Shown here: positions 8,731 through 20,194 of the stretch, piece after piece
How positions within the stretch are numbered: the first letter of the stretch is position 1
Layout: each line of letters begins with the position of its first letter
Origin: Porphyridium purpureum
Taxonomy: Eukaryota > Rhodophyta > Bangiophyceae > Porphyridiales > Porphyridiaceae
Length of the DNA: 64,000 nucleotides
Direction of reading: 5' to 3'
Assembly (NCBI GenBank): GCA_008690995.1
Contig: VRMN01000020.1
Span: 62,001-126,000 of the forward strand
Made by a program: the position numbers and the translations under genes
The notes under the pieces: generated by a model
The model's input: the letters and a program-made list of their open reading frames with translations, nothing else
Databases searched by the model: none
What the model was told of the DNA's origin: nothing

Positions 8731-10437
8731 ATGAGCTTTCGATTGGCAAGACCCGTTCGAAGGCAATTGGAGTTTTCATGCTGAGTCTACTACTCCTCGA
8801 CCGCACTGGGATCAGCTGAGGAAGAAGCTGGCCCAAAGGACGTCACTCACCCGACAAATTTGGCACATCGTCGGAAAAGCTCTGACTGACCGCGACACAT
8901 GGCGCGCAATCTCTGTCTGTTCTTGCTTTTGTGCATAGTTTCCAAAATTCCGATGAACGATTTTGCAGCAGGGTGTGAGCTTTGCTTCAGTCTCCACGTG
9001 TCAGCCCTAAGGACTCTTCTGCGCCAAAAAGAAGCACAGAAAGGGATCCTTATCGTTTAGGAAAGGCCACGCATATGCTCTCTCGAGAGCGCTACAAGAC
9101 GCACGCCGCGCATTTTTTTGTGCATGATGCCGCAAACTAGGTGACCAACGCCAAACCTTTCATGCGACTTGTGCATTTCGGAACGAATTGCATACCATTC
9201 GAAGCCGCGATAAGCATGACATACAGCTGACACGGGACGAGCCGGTCTCGGTGCACACTCGTCTATACGAATTGCGAGCGCCTGCCTCTGTTCAAGTTTC
9301 TTTGCGCCGAAACCGTGGCATCTCGGCGAGGCGCTAGGACATGTGGTGCGCAACGGACCCGGGATTCTTTATTTGCTTGCGAGTCTAATCTGCCGGGATT
9401 TATACGCGCGACCAACGCACGCGACCACAGCCGCCACCATTTGCTACGCGTGGCCCTCTGCACCGCCAGCATCTCCTCGTCAGTCAACCAAACAAAGCTC
9501 GCAATAAATCGCGTGCGTAAAGGATTAACACGCAGACGTTGGCATTCAGATAGTGGCGTGCGGGTTTTGCCACTACCGTCGGCGCCGGCGCCCCTCAGCG
9601 ACCTGGTAAGCTATGTGTCCGCTGTATGTGGCTCAATTCCAGTCCTCATATCCTTCCTTTAACACAGTAGAGGCCGTGTAGTGCAAATAAAAAATCTTCT
9701 CGGACACGATTCCTCGATCACAGATTCACAAGCACAACCGGCGCGGGCTTGACGTGATTATTCCTCTTCGTCACGCTCCTCTTCGATACCTCTGTGGCAC
9801 TTTTGCTCGCGCGGGCAATAGCGTGCTGAGAGCCGTTCATTCTTCCATGCGTTTCATTCGTTCGAGTGGACATCTGCAACTGTCCTGCGGGATATGTCTT
9901 TTGTGCGTGTCTCCGTCTGATTGTAAAGGACGCCGAAAGGTGAGCTGAAGAACAGGTTGAAGGCACACGCGCTTAGAAGCAAGATAGCTGACGCATTGCG
10001 TGTCCTCCAATGGCGCAGTCTTGGTCCGACGCAAGTGACAAGGGAAGTGGAAAAAAACGGCCGGGCACGACATCACGTGTCAAAACAATTGCATTGACGA
10101 GGTGTTCTGGGTTCGAGACGCTCCTTTCACAGCAGAACATTCGGGCAATGCAATGTGGAAATAAATATTCCATGCGAAATTTCGAAGAACAGCAGAAAAT
10201 ACTTGCAAACTGGACATGGGTCACGCAGCTCAGCCAAACCAGCTCCTCATGCAAGGTGGACCGAACTTCGTCCATCCGGGACCAGAATCGATGCCTCGCA
10301 AGGTCGAATGCCACACAACGAGTGCTCAACTTGTACTCGTAGCACAAATACGCCACGCAAGTACGCAACGCTGACCAGGTGCAAGTTTCACTTCAGGATC
10401 CCGCCGCGAAATGGCATCTCGTATGGAAACACTTTAA
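8731..10437. other. Intergenic; no confident gene
   Basis: About 1.7 kb of lower-GC sequence. The longest ATG frame is a 110-residue lysine/serine-rich one on the plus strand (10010 to 10342) with no recognised family; it is probably chance. Part of this stretch may hold further remains of the RUN-like gene to its right, as that gene's minus-strand reading would continue here. Confidence 0.4.
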
Positions 10438-10940
10438 CTATAGCCACGAGAAAAAGTCGGTTTGTCCGTACGATCGCGTTGCACCACACCCACAAACGCA
10501 CCAAGCGTGCTGGAAGTCCGTTCCGCGCTTGAAACTGCGCTGGGCCATAGCACAGGTCATGCGATGCGACGAAATACAACGTGACACGCGATGCATGGAT
10601 GAGCGGGCTCGACCCATGGTCAGAAATTCTGTCCATAGCTTCAGCATTATCCGCGTCTGTGCCATCTCCTCTGGGTCTTCGCGGTAAAGCACAAGCGCAG
10701 GTGGCAAGAAGGGACCTATGTGCTTGCCTTGGAGCACTCTTTTAAGCCCATGCGCAAGACACGCGCCCAGCGCTTTGCTGACATACGAATCGGACTGCGC
10801 CCAGCGTTGCGCCGAAGACACGAAACGTGAAACTTCGTTCTGAGGAGTTCTTCCTCCACTGCGCACGAGGCTTCGACAATGGAACGAACGATCACGGAAA
10901 GTTCACGTTTCTTGATCGGTGAATCAGTTATCGACATCAT
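10438..10940 (-). pseudogene. Possible RUN-domain gene, broken or spliced
   Basis: Starting at a double ATG (10940 and 10937), the first frame encodes about 30 residues ending in an IVEASCAVEEELL-like helix, and the next frame over (from about 10866) continues with VSKALGACLAHGLKRVLQGK, which together resemble the first two helices of a RUN domain (small-GTPase effector domain). The similarity then fades, with a weak GRARS motif where the family has GRxRAWIR. The frame change could be a small intron or a frameshift, and the C-terminal part of the domain is not visible. I regard it as a degraded or partial gene. The assignment rests on a short motif only. Confidence 0.35.
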
Positions 10941-11048
10941 CACGTAAAGGCCACGCACGCGTACCCATGCCCAGGTTCACAAGGTGTGGAGAACCCTGCA
11001 AAATACATGTGCGTGATTGTAGAGCCACCGGACAAAAAAAAAATCCTA

Positions 11049-12738
11049 CTAGGAGATTTGGTCACGTCCCGATATTGGCAAAATCCCCAAGTCGGCCCTA
11101 TGCTTCACGTCAGAAGGCGCAATCTCAAGCTCCGTGAGCAGTTGTCGAATTTCATTCACTTGCTCTTGAATGCCGCCAAGCGTTCGCGATTTTTCAATTC
11201 GGAGCTGATCAAAGTCACTCAACCTCACGTCAGGCGACATATTTTCGTTTTGCGACGGTTCGATAGTTGCCGTGTGCATGCTCCCGTTTTCATCTCTGTG
11301 AGCACTCTCCAGAAAGTCTTCCATGTACGAGACCAGCTCAGCGATTTCTTCCGTAGGGAAAGGCGCGTTCTCCGACAGAGCCGGTTTGAGTCTTTTCAGC
11401 AACAAAGATCCGAGCGTACAGACAGTCTTCTCATTAAAAATTGGCGCTCCGGAACGCTGCGCTTCATGCAACGTGCGAAACACTGCGATACCTTCAGAAG
11501 CACGGTCGGCCTCGTCGAGAACTTCCATGTATGCGTTCGATACAGATACATCATGGCCAAACAGATCCAGATAGGAACGATACATCTCCGTGCACTCGCG
11601 CATCCGACCAAGGCTACCATACACCGGCATAAACTTCGAAACGAGGTACGCGATCACCGGCGGATGGTCAAAGTCATCACCCCGTCGTTCGAAAAGGATC
11701 GCCAGCGCGTCATACGTACGCCTTTCCTTGACGCTCTGTTTGACAAGCGACACGCAGGCACGCTCCAAAAGTGAATCGAGAGATATCTTGGGTACGACGG
11801 AGGACTCTTTCTGCTCCAAGCTCTCAGGTGGATTCATTAAAACTTCTCGAGCTCGCCAAGAACGCGCCAGTCGAAGCGCATCGTCAAGTCGCTCCGCGCG
11901 CGACGCAAAGTGTACTGCAAAGCTAGTCACGGTAGGATCCAGAGTTTTCCAACGAGCAACCAGGGACAGCGCCACCTCCGCTACGGCGTGCACGTCGGGG
12001 GCGTACCGGCTGTTGGACAGGTCACGGTACAACACACCACAATACGATCGCAAAAACTGCACTCTCTCGGTTTCGCTGGTGCACAAATACTTTGCCCGGG
12101 AAACTACCTTGCCGAGCGCCAGGACAGCGTCCTCAGACAGTTCATCCCTCTTTCTGCGCTTTTTCGACCGCAGATAGTCGTTCAACTCCTTCTCGTGCAG
12201 AACGTAGTCCGCCCGGCACGTCCAGCGCATGAGCGAGCGGGCTGCTTCATGATTTGACTCACTGATGCACGCGGACGTTAGCAGACGAAGCGTGCGTGCG
12301 CCAGGAGTAATGCTGAGCTTCAAGTACTCGGTCGCAATCAACCAAGCATCAGTGTCACTGCCCTCCAATGCGCTCGTCCACGCGCCAACTCTAAGAATCG
12401 ATTCCTTCACAGCAACATGTGTGGCCGAGGAGTAATCTATGTTTCTCCACATTTCGGCGGCCGTTTCGTAGTTCTTGCGACCATAATAGTAACGCAATAG
12501 GACTGCCAGCGCTGACATTTGTTCACTGTAGTGCTCGCGTAGCTGCTCCACGAACGCCTCGAGCATAAGATCGACGCGGTGACATTGCTCCCAGTATTCC
12601 ATCAGGTCAGCGTACACCCTTTCATTTATGCATCCCAGTCTCAAGTCGTCGCGAAAGCGAGAGGAGATACGTTCGCTTTGTAAACTGCACCCAGAGGTCT
12701 TGCTGCTTTTTTTCTTGTCCTTATCATCATCATCATCA

Positions 12739-12801
<63 letters not shown>

Positions 12802-13724
12802 TCGTCGTCATCATCATTGGCATTCTTATCCTTATCCTTATCGTTATCGTCATCATTGCCTTCATCATTATCGTAGTCAATGTCGTCGTCATCGTCCTCG
12901 TTGCCTCCGCCAATTCCACCACCGTAATTATTCGCTCGGAGTGGGTAGACTTTTCTTGCATAATGACTCCTGTCCTCATCAGTGTCGTCGCTCCCACTAC
13001 AGCTTTCACTGTCGTTGCCATTTTTCCGGGCTGCTCGCCGCTTCTCCCGTTTCTCATCCTCCAAAATCAGTTGAAGCTGGCGCTGCATCTCAATGATTCG
13101 CTTGACGACCAGAACCACATCTACCTTGCGCAGCGGTTTCGCCAGTTCCAGAAATCTCACCAAGACACTGTCATCCAGAGGTACGCCTTGCATCCTTGCG
13201 CGTTGAAGCATTCGCACTGCAAACCTCAGCTTGGCCAGCTGCGTGGTGTCCGGCAATCGTGCGGCCAGCTTCAAGGAGGAGCCCAAGGTAACCAGGTCGA
13301 AAGCCACGTCGGTGGTTTCTAGAATGCGACTCATCTCGTTAACGGAGCAGGCGGTGTCCGCACCGATATCGTGCACAGTATTACTCAGCGCATGCTGTAG
13401 AGCCGAGTTCAGCTTCTCGGTGTCGAAATCGGCATTGCCATGTTCCCTGCTCAGTGTCGACATATTTGATGGACGTGCGCTTTGGGCACCTTGATCACGC
13501 TGGGCATCATTCGGTGCTGCTGCTATCCCGGGACTCGACCCAGATGCCCTGCACATCATCGCCACCGAGTGCAAGAGCACACCGCCAGACACCGCACTTG
13601 ACGATTGGCCCCATGCCAACTGTGGATGTCGCCAGATCGCGCCACCATCACGGTGACGGGCGAAATGCGCGCACGCGTGCACACTGCGCGACGTCCTCAC
13701 GGCGCGCGCCCAAGAGCCAGTCAT
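11049..13724 (-). CDS. PPR-like organelle protein, tandem paralogue 1 (poly-Asp)
   Basis: An 891-residue member of the five-gene family. The N terminus is arginine/serine/alanine-rich with few acids, like a mitochondrial presequence. Family blocks follow in order: an LAKPLRKVDVVLVVKRI block near residue 195, a TPGARTLRLLTSAC...EAARSLMRW block that fits the 35-residue pentatricopeptide helix pair, a VHFASRAERLDDALRLAR block, and a C-terminal SNAYMEVL...AVFRTL block. PPR proteins bind organelle RNA in processing, stability or editing; the target cannot be told. Only this paralogue has a long acidic insertion, including about 30 consecutive aspartates (near residues 303 to 334), encoded by a trinucleotide repeat. 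I chose the ATG at 13724; the frame is open to a TTG at 13742. Confidence 0.75.
12723..12817 (+). repeat. TCG/TCA trinucleotide repeat encoding poly-Asp
   Basis: About 31 TCG or TCA triplets in a row, read as GAC/GAT codons on the minus strand inside PPR-like paralogue 1. Mixed codons at both ends and pure TCG in the centre suggest recent expansion by slippage. The neighbouring paralogues lack the tract. Confidence 0.95.
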
Positions 13725-14497
13725 GCTTGTCGCTCGTCCCAACTGAGAAGACCTGCCTTGCGGCCGCGCATGCGGCAGCGCGGTGATGCGGTGGAGCTAC
13801 GCACTCGGCGGATACGGCGCCTGCTCAAGCGAATACGGTATTCCACATCCAAGTCCAGCGGTCTGTGGCGCTCGCCAGCACCGCGCCGGCGCCCCGGACT
13901 GCTTGTCTGTCCCGGCCAGCGTGGCGCCGGAAGCCAGCATTGACCGGCACTGATCGCGCAGGATGTGTGCGCGGTGTGTGCTCGGGCGCCGCCTGCTGCG
14001 CCACGCGTGCACCAGGGAGAGCAGCGCAAGGTCGCAAATTGCTACTCGTTTACTTGTGAGCGCGCCGGCTGCAGACGCGGCGCGGACCGCGGCGGCGCAG
14101 GCTCGAGCTGCCGCATCGCACGCATTGCGGGCTTCTCGCGCGCTTGACGTGTTGCCGTGACGGCGTGACGGCGTGACGGCGTGTACCGCAGCGGCCGCGC
14201 ATGAATGCCTCTGCTGCGCGCGGTGACGTCCTACGTTTCCGAGGCGGTGGAACTGCAGCGGTGGCTTCAACGAGGCGTCCAATGTACAAGCACGAAACGT
14301 GACAGGTTCCTTGCTCGCCCAGAACGGAAGCCAAAGGTTCTTCTCGAGCGCGTTGACAGGTTTCACCACTTGCCGTCGCTGCTTCTGGCTCAAACTCGGC
14401 GTAGAGGCTATGTCACCGGAAGGCGCCGAGCACGGCAAGTAAACGTGCTTCCAGCCGACACACTCAGGCAACTCAATTTTTCTGTTCGGTCGATGAC
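13725..14497. other. Spacer between PPR-like paralogues 1 and 2
   Basis: GC-rich spacer that should hold the promoter and leader of paralogue 1 and the 3' end of paralogue 2. A GTGACGGC unit repeats three to four times at about 14156-14185. Long open frames here are alanine/arginine-rich and not convincing. Confidence 0.5.
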
Positions 14498-16639
14498 TCA
14501 GGGTCGCGAATATCTCGCGCGCGCAGCAGCCAGCCACCTGCGAATCCGCGCCACTTTCCTTCTTACCTCTTGCAATGTATGCGCCTGTTTCATCTGTTCA
14601 TACTTCTCTGCATCACGCGTGCTCATCATGTCGCGCTCATGTCGCAGAAAGGGTGCGTCTGGACTGCGCAGCATGGAGCTAACAACATCTTGGCCCGGTC
14701 CGCCGGTTTTCGCAGCGCGCAAATAGTCTTCCATGTATTCAGCCATTTCGGCAACCTCGTCGACTGAAAGGAGCGCACCCTGGCCTACCACGTGGCTGCT
14801 GGTTTTTACTCCTTTCAGCAGAATTGAGCCCAGCACCGAGAACGTGACCTCGTTCGGAGCGGAGGCTCCGACGCTCTGGGCTTGCTGCAAGGCTCGAAAC
14901 TGCGCAATGGCTTCCGTTGCGTGCGCGGCTGCGCCCAGCACAGACATGTACGCCGTTGAAACCGCGACATGAGTTCCATGACGATGTGAGTACACGTCAA
15001 ACGCCTCGCCGCACAAATCTAGGCGTCCGAGCTGGCCCAAGATGCGGATATAACATGCGACCGCAAATGCATTCATATGAAAGGCATCCGAGTCGTCGCG
15101 ATTGGTGCCGAACACGATGGCCAGAGCAGCTGGCCAGCGACCATCTCTGACACAACTTTCCACCAATGCTTCGTACGCAAAGGCATGCAGAGCGCCGCGT
15201 ACTTTGGCTGACGTGGGACGGTGATGTCGCGCTTGCGTGTGGTTACGGTGCGCCACGCGCAGAGCTATGTCGAGGTGCTTAGAACGTGAAGCGATGTACA
15301 CAACGTGGCTGGCCAGAATGCTGTCTTCAACCGCCCAGCGTTCATACACCTGCCACGCACAGGTGGCTGCATCTTGAACGTGGTCCGCAAGCCAGCCCTG
15401 GGAGACGCCCAGGGACAAGGATTTCATGAATGTCCGCAAAGCTCGGAGACGAGCCTGCTCATTCGAGCCCAAGCGCACTGTGTCCACCAAAACATCACTC
15501 AGCGGTATCAAGATTACGCCAAGCGGTCGCTGCCCTTTTGCCGCCATGCACGCATCTATGTAATGGTGCAGCTGTTTCTCGTGTAGCACGTACCCGAGAT
15601 CACACAGCCAGCGCATGTGCGAGCGTGCTTTGTCGAATTGCCCCGCGTGTATAAAAGTCGATGTCAAGAGGTCCAGCGAGAGTGCTTCTGGCGTGATTCC
15701 CAGCTCCTTGTACTTGCTTGATATCCACTCGGCCTCGTCTGTATCGATGGTGAGCACACAAATCCACGACGCGCGACTCAATATCTTGGCATCTAGCGCA
15801 GCGCTTGCACTGGAGGAAAGAGCGGATGTGCGCATCCTCTTCCATGCCTCCGCCGCGGCATCGGCTTTTCCGCGACGAAGAAGAAAGTGAAGCACAATGA
15901 GGAGTGCATCTGCGTCACCAATCACGTCACTTGGCGAATGATTGTATGGTGCCAAGGAGGCGTTGTATGGCGAGTGCGCTGCCGGACTACTCAGTGCCTG
16001 TTGACGCTTTTGCCGTTGGTGCCCGTCGATCAAGCGATTGATGACAAGGACGACGGTAACCTTGTTGCACTGTTCGGCGAGCGTCACAAAGTGCGTCAAA
16101 ATAGACCAAGAAAGCGGCACCTTGTACATTCGCGCGCGTTGAAGAATGCGCACTGCAACCGCCAGCCTAGTGCGGCTCGACACATTCTGCATGCGTCGAA
16201 CCATCTTGAGCGACGTGAATAGAGTGGCCGTGTCAAACGGCGCATCCGTCGTCTTCAGAATATGTGCGAGTTGCCTGTATGTGCGAACACTATCTGGAGA
16301 AGATCGTTTCCAGTCACGATCGAGTGCGAGCGATGGCTCTGAATTCAGCGCTTGAGTAGCTCTGGGCACAGTACCATGAACGGCGTGCGTCGCGATGCGG
16401 CACGGGCTCAGATGGTCCTTACCATTTCGTCTTCCTCTTTGAGCGGCCGTCGCGGACTCTGTGGAAAACAGCGCAGCCGCCCTAGAAGACTGAAGCAAGC
16501 GCTCCATGGTCGCGGCCCGTTTCCGGCACCCGAGCGCGAATCTGCTCCAACACAGACTAGCGCCAAGGCTACTCAGACCTGGCGTGCGCGAGCTGGATGA
16601 GTCCCGCACAACACGCGCTCCGAATCGAACGGCATTCAT
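14498..16639 (-). CDS. PPR-like organelle protein, tandem paralogue 2
   Basis: A 713-residue family member. The N terminus (about 1 to 60) is rich in arginine, serine and leucine without acids up to residue 11, compatible with an organelle presequence, then a LAEQCNKVTVVLVINRLID block lies near residue 187. Further blocks are GITPEALSLDLLTSTFIHAG with a following KARSHMRW helix, HVVYIASRSKHLDIALRVA, and the C-terminal STAYMSVLGAA...AIAQFRALQQ unit, each a PPR-like helix pair. It ends with a lysine/arginine-rich tail. The open frame continues upstream to a GTG at 16852, but the first ATG is at 16639 and gives the same spacing to the first block as in paralogues 1, 3 and 5, which supports this start. 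Confidence 0.75.
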   Translation of the reverse strand: MNAVRFGARVVRDSSSSRTPGLSSLGASLCWSRFALGCRKRAATMERLLQSSRAAALFSTESATAAQRGRRNGKDHLSPCRIATHAVHGTVPRATQALNSEPSLALDRDWKRSSPDSVRTYRQLAHILKTTDAPFDTATLFTSLKMVRRMQNVSSRTRLAVAVRILQRARMYKVPLSWSILTHFVTLAEQCNKVTVVLVINRLIDGHQRQKRQQALSSPAAHSPYNASLAPYNHSPSDVIGDADALLIVLHFLLRRGKADAAAEAWKRMRTSALSSSASAALDAKILSRASWICVLTIDTDEAEWISSKYKELGITPEALSLDLLTSTFIHAGQFDKARSHMRWLCDLGYVLHEKQLHHYIDACMAAKGQRPLGVILIPLSDVLVDTVRLGSNEQARLRALRTFMKSLSLGVSQGWLADHVQDAATCAWQVYERWAVEDSILASHVVYIASRSKHLDIALRVAHRNHTQARHHRPTSAKVRGALHAFAYEALVESCVRDGRWPAALAIVFGTNRDDSDAFHMNAFAVACYIRILGQLGRLDLCGEAFDVYSHRHGTHVAVSTAYMSVLGAAAHATEAIAQFRALQQAQSVGASAPNEVTFSVLGSILLKGVKTSSHVVGQGALLSVDEVAEMAEYMEDYLRAAKTGGPGQDVVSSMLRSPDAPFLRHERDMMSTRDAEKYEQMKQAHTLQEVRRKVARIRRWLAAARARYSRP

Positions 16640-17574
16640 GTAGACGCGAGCGCCAAAATCCGCCGGCCTGTGCGCTCCGACTTTGCCCTCACCTTCCGGG
16701 CAGCCAACGACGAAGCCTGAGCCACAGCCACTGCTGCGCAACCGCGCGCGAGATGTTCGATCGGCACGCCAGGCTGGCACGGCCGGCCGACGCAGAGCGT
16801 GCCACGTCCGGTGATGGAACAGCCTGGCGCTGACGCGGGCTGGCTCCTGCACACCGAGCGCAGGTGCTATGTGGCCGTTAACATCACCGATGTGTCAAGC
16901 GTGGCCAGGCGTTCATGGCTTTGGCTTCGCGTGGCCGCTACTGTCTGCACGACAACGCGGGTTGCGAAGTGTCGCACGCAGCAGATGCGAAGCACGGAAC
17001 CCGACAGGTTATTTATTTGGCAGGTCGGGCAAGCGCTGGGCTGAAGTTCCGTCGAGACCATGGTACAAACGTGTTGAGCTCACACGACTTGATAGCATGG
17101 TGTCGAAAAATGTGGCTCAGCCCCAGACCGCATTTTGGCGCGTCACCGATTCCAACAAGAGGATTGCAGCGCATGTGGAGACTACAGGTGCTCAGAGATG
17201 TTTGCACATGTAGCCCGATCTATCTGCTTCACCACCGCTTCCGAGCGCTCCAACGCGCGAACCAGGCGAATTTCCTTCTCGGACTCGCTGACAATGCTCT
17301 GACGTTGACTAGATGGGACCAGCTCATGGCAGAATAGTTCGGCACGATAGTTCCCAAGCCGCCAAGCCATCGCAGGGCAAATGCTGTTCCTTTGAGATGC
17401 CAATCGCGTATCGGGCGCACACGCACAGACGCCCGCACGGATGTGAGAATATTCTTCGACTCGGTGTTGCTGTATGTATCAGCCGGGCTCTGTTGTCACG
17501 TGGGCACTGAGCCATTTGTCGTGGCTCTCAATGCTTGACACTCACAAGCCTTTAACTTGGTCGCCTGGTGGTCT
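16640..17574. other. Spacer between PPR-like paralogues 2 and 3
   Basis: About 0.9 kb with the promoter region of paralogue 2. No gene, RNA or repeat was recognised in it. Confidence 0.5.
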
Positions 17575-19854
17575 TCATCGTATCGACGCCAAATGCTCCT
17601 TCATCTCGGCCACTTTGCCTTCAAGTTGTTGCAAGACGCGAACAGCATCTTTCGACTGCCTGTAAGCGCTTCGGGATTCTTTGAGTGACTGAGCGGCCGC
17701 ACTTATGGCAATGCTGCTGTCTTTGCCCGTACTGAGAGCACACAGTTCTGCTTCTGCTTGTTGCACTGCCAACTCCTTCTCGGCAAGGACCTCGCTTTGA
17801 TTCACATCCTCGTGTGCCAGAAAACTTTCTATGCAATCAACTAGTTGAAAGACTGCATCTGTAGACAACGCCGTTCCATATTCTTGATCCTGGCGACCGC
17901 TTGAGAGAGACTTTAGCACAGTCGTTCCGAGCAAGGAATACGTAAATGCGTTTAGCATCGACGACGAGCTTCCGGAATGTATTTCTTGCAACCGTCGAAA
18001 CAGCGCCACAGTCTCCTCTGCAGATGCCGACTCGCTCAGCACCATCATGTACGCATTGGATACGACGACACTCGGATCGTATGCGCACAAGAACGATTCA
18101 AACACTTCGCGGCATAGATCGAGCCGCCCAAGCCGACCAAACGCACGCACATAGCACTGGATAATGTGTGCAGCGTCGTTTCCCGGCACGTTAGACCTCC
18201 TCCGCAGAGTCAATGGCTCAGAGCTGTCGGTTTTGAAAACGAGCTGTAGTGCGTCACGCAGGCGATTTTCTGCAACACTTTGCTCAGCAAGCGCCTCATA
18301 CGCAGACGCAAGAAGCGGACCGCTTGCGTCTTCATCGATGTTCTCGCCAGGTGAATCGTGGTGAGCTCGCGCGGCTTTCAGCGCCAAGTTCAACAGCCCG
18401 CCGCGCGACGCAAGGAAGACCATGTGACTAGAAACCGTTGCGTCTGGAATCTGCCACCGTTGAAAAACCCGATCAGCAGATTCAGCGGTAGCGCGGGCAT
18501 GCGCCGACAAGCGAGAATCTGCAACGGCCGTTTGCAAGGCGCCAAAATAAGTTCGTAGGACCGAAAGTCTTTGTCCCTCGCTCGCGCACAAGTATGGCGC
18601 ATCGACCAAAATTTCGGCCAGAGGCAGAAGCAGCTGGTGCAGAGATTCTCCCTTCGTGCTGGCCAGAAAGCTGTTCCGTATGTATTGGCGCAGTGCGTCG
18701 GCCCGCAGCACAAAACAAAGGCGGGAGATCCCGCGCATCACCTTGCGCGCCCTGTCAAAGCACTCGGCGTTGATGAAAGTTGCCAAGATGAAATGCAGCG
18801 TGCGTGCGTCCGGTGTCATTTTGAGTTGCCTGTACTTGCGAAGAATGCTCCGTGCTTCAGTGGCATTCTTAGTGATGGAACAAACCATCGCGCCGCTTCG
18901 AAGAATGTTGGCTGTGACCAAGGTGTCTTCGGCCAGTGCAGAGGAGCTTATATTTTCCCACACATCTACGGCAACGTGATTCTGGCTTTGGGAAATCAAG
19001 TGCCGAACCAGCCGCTCAAAAACCTGTTCGGCTTTCGCGTCGTGTACTTTGATCATCTCGACGATTGTTTTGTCCTTCAAATCCTGTCGATTGCACCGCA
19101 CGAGGTACGACACAAGCACGCAGTAGGTGTGCACGTCCACTCTACGCATCCACACTTGCAAGGGAGGCACGTGCTGCTTTTGGACCATACGATGTACGGC
19201 CATGATCACGTTTACCTTGCGAAGGGGCTTGGCCAGATCCAGCATGAGCTGAGTAACGAGTGAGCTCAGCCACGCCTTGTGCTTTCTGGAGCGTCGGATC
19301 ACACGCACCGCGAGGAACAGCCTGGCGTGTGCGTCGAGGTGAGCCATTCGCGCTGCTAATTTTAAGGCCAAGACAACCGTGATGCCATTAAACGGCGCCT
19401 GTGTGACGTTTAGCATGTTCACGACGTGCGCCAGACCAGCTTTCGCATCGGCATCGTGAAGTGCAACTCTCAGCATTCTGTTCAGCACCTCTGTTCTTGG
19501 ATCCTTGCGACTGGGCATCTCCCATTCGTCATCCGTATCTTGCCCTGACGATGCATCAGGAGCGCCGCCCACGTCCAACCATGCAGGGTCTTCATGGCTC
19601 GTTGTCTTCATGGGCTTGAAACGCGCCCTGGTCTCCCGTGCACGTTCCATTGCGTGCGGATGCGCGTACGAAGCGCGCGCGGCCATATCGCGCGCGGCGA
19701 GCTGAGGGCCTGTGCGCGATGTAACATGAGAGCCTGCGCCGGTAGCGATGCAACGTTCCAGCCGCACCAACAGAGTCACAGCCGCAGGCGAGCGCTTGGC
19801 CGAGTTCGACAGCGCGCGCACGCCGCGCATGCGACCAATGGCTTGAAAGGACAT
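17575..19854 (-). CDS. PPR-like organelle protein, tandem paralogue 3
   Basis: A 759-residue family member starting MSFQAIGRMRGVRALSNSAK, a basic, acid-free N terminus typical of organelle targeting. The LAKPLRKVNVIMAVHRM block lies near residue 207. The block MTPDARTLHFILATFINAE with ARKVMRG is the clearest 35-residue pentatricopeptide unit of the family, with proline-aspartate at the end of the preceding repeat. HMVFLASRGGLLNLALKAAR and SNAYMMVLSESASAEETVALF units follow. The C-terminal 100 residues form a glutamate/alanine/lysine-rich helix (probable coiled coil), not found in paralogue 1. The first ATG is at 19854; an upstream GTG at 19872 is in frame. Confidence 0.75.
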   Translation of the reverse strand: MSFQAIGRMRGVRALSNSAKRSPAAVTLLVRLERCIATGAGSHVTSRTGPQLAARDMAARASYAHPHAMERARETRARFKPMKTTSHEDPAWLDVGGAPDASSGQDTDDEWEMPSRKDPRTEVLNRMLRVALHDADAKAGLAHVVNMLNVTQAPFNGITVVLALKLAARMAHLDAHARLFLAVRVIRRSRKHKAWLSSLVTQLMLDLAKPLRKVNVIMAVHRMVQKQHVPPLQVWMRRVDVHTYCVLVSYLVRCNRQDLKDKTIVEMIKVHDAKAEQVFERLVRHLISQSQNHVAVDVWENISSSALAEDTLVTANILRSGAMVCSITKNATEARSILRKYRQLKMTPDARTLHFILATFINAECFDRARKVMRGISRLCFVLRADALRQYIRNSFLASTKGESLHQLLLPLAEILVDAPYLCASEGQRLSVLRTYFGALQTAVADSRLSAHARATAESADRVFQRWQIPDATVSSHMVFLASRGGLLNLALKAARAHHDSPGENIDEDASGPLLASAYEALAEQSVAENRLRDALQLVFKTDSSEPLTLRRRSNVPGNDAAHIIQCYVRAFGRLGRLDLCREVFESFLCAYDPSVVVSNAYMMVLSESASAEETVALFRRLQEIHSGSSSSMLNAFTYSLLGTTVLKSLSSGRQDQEYGTALSTDAVFQLVDCIESFLAHEDVNQSEVLAEKELAVQQAEAELCALSTGKDSSIAISAAAQSLKESRSAYRQSKDAVRVLQQLEGKVAEMKEHLASIR

Positions 19855-20194
19855 GACTGACGCCGCAGACACATGCCGAGCTGTCTAGACGACGCTACGC
19901 ATCTAGGCCGGGGAAGATCAATCAGCCAATCACCCTCGCTCTGTGGTAGCCGCGCTCTCGTGCTGTGCATCGTGTCGCGTCATAGTTCGACGTCTGGCAC
20001 AGCGGCTGAAATGCAAGGCACACATGCGATGTCTGTGCGGGGCTTCTCAGCTGCTGCGTTGCGGAAGCCGCGCGTGTGCAACTGGGCAACATGAGTGCTT
20101 ATTCGTCGAGAGCAACGCACCTCGCGCGAGGAAACGCGACGATGTGCCTACTCGGCAGCTGGCCACACGACAGCAATGCGGTATTTATTTGCTA
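19855..20194. other. Short spacer between PPR-like paralogues 3 and 4
   Basis: About 340 bases, the smallest gap in the cluster, containing the start region of paralogue 3 and the 3' flank of paralogue 4. Nothing else was seen. Confidence 0.5.

Noticed and set aside
13797-14537. A 246-residue minus-strand frame between PPR-like genes 1 and 2
   Set aside because: It overlaps the end of paralogue 2 in another frame and is Ala/Arg-rich with no motif.
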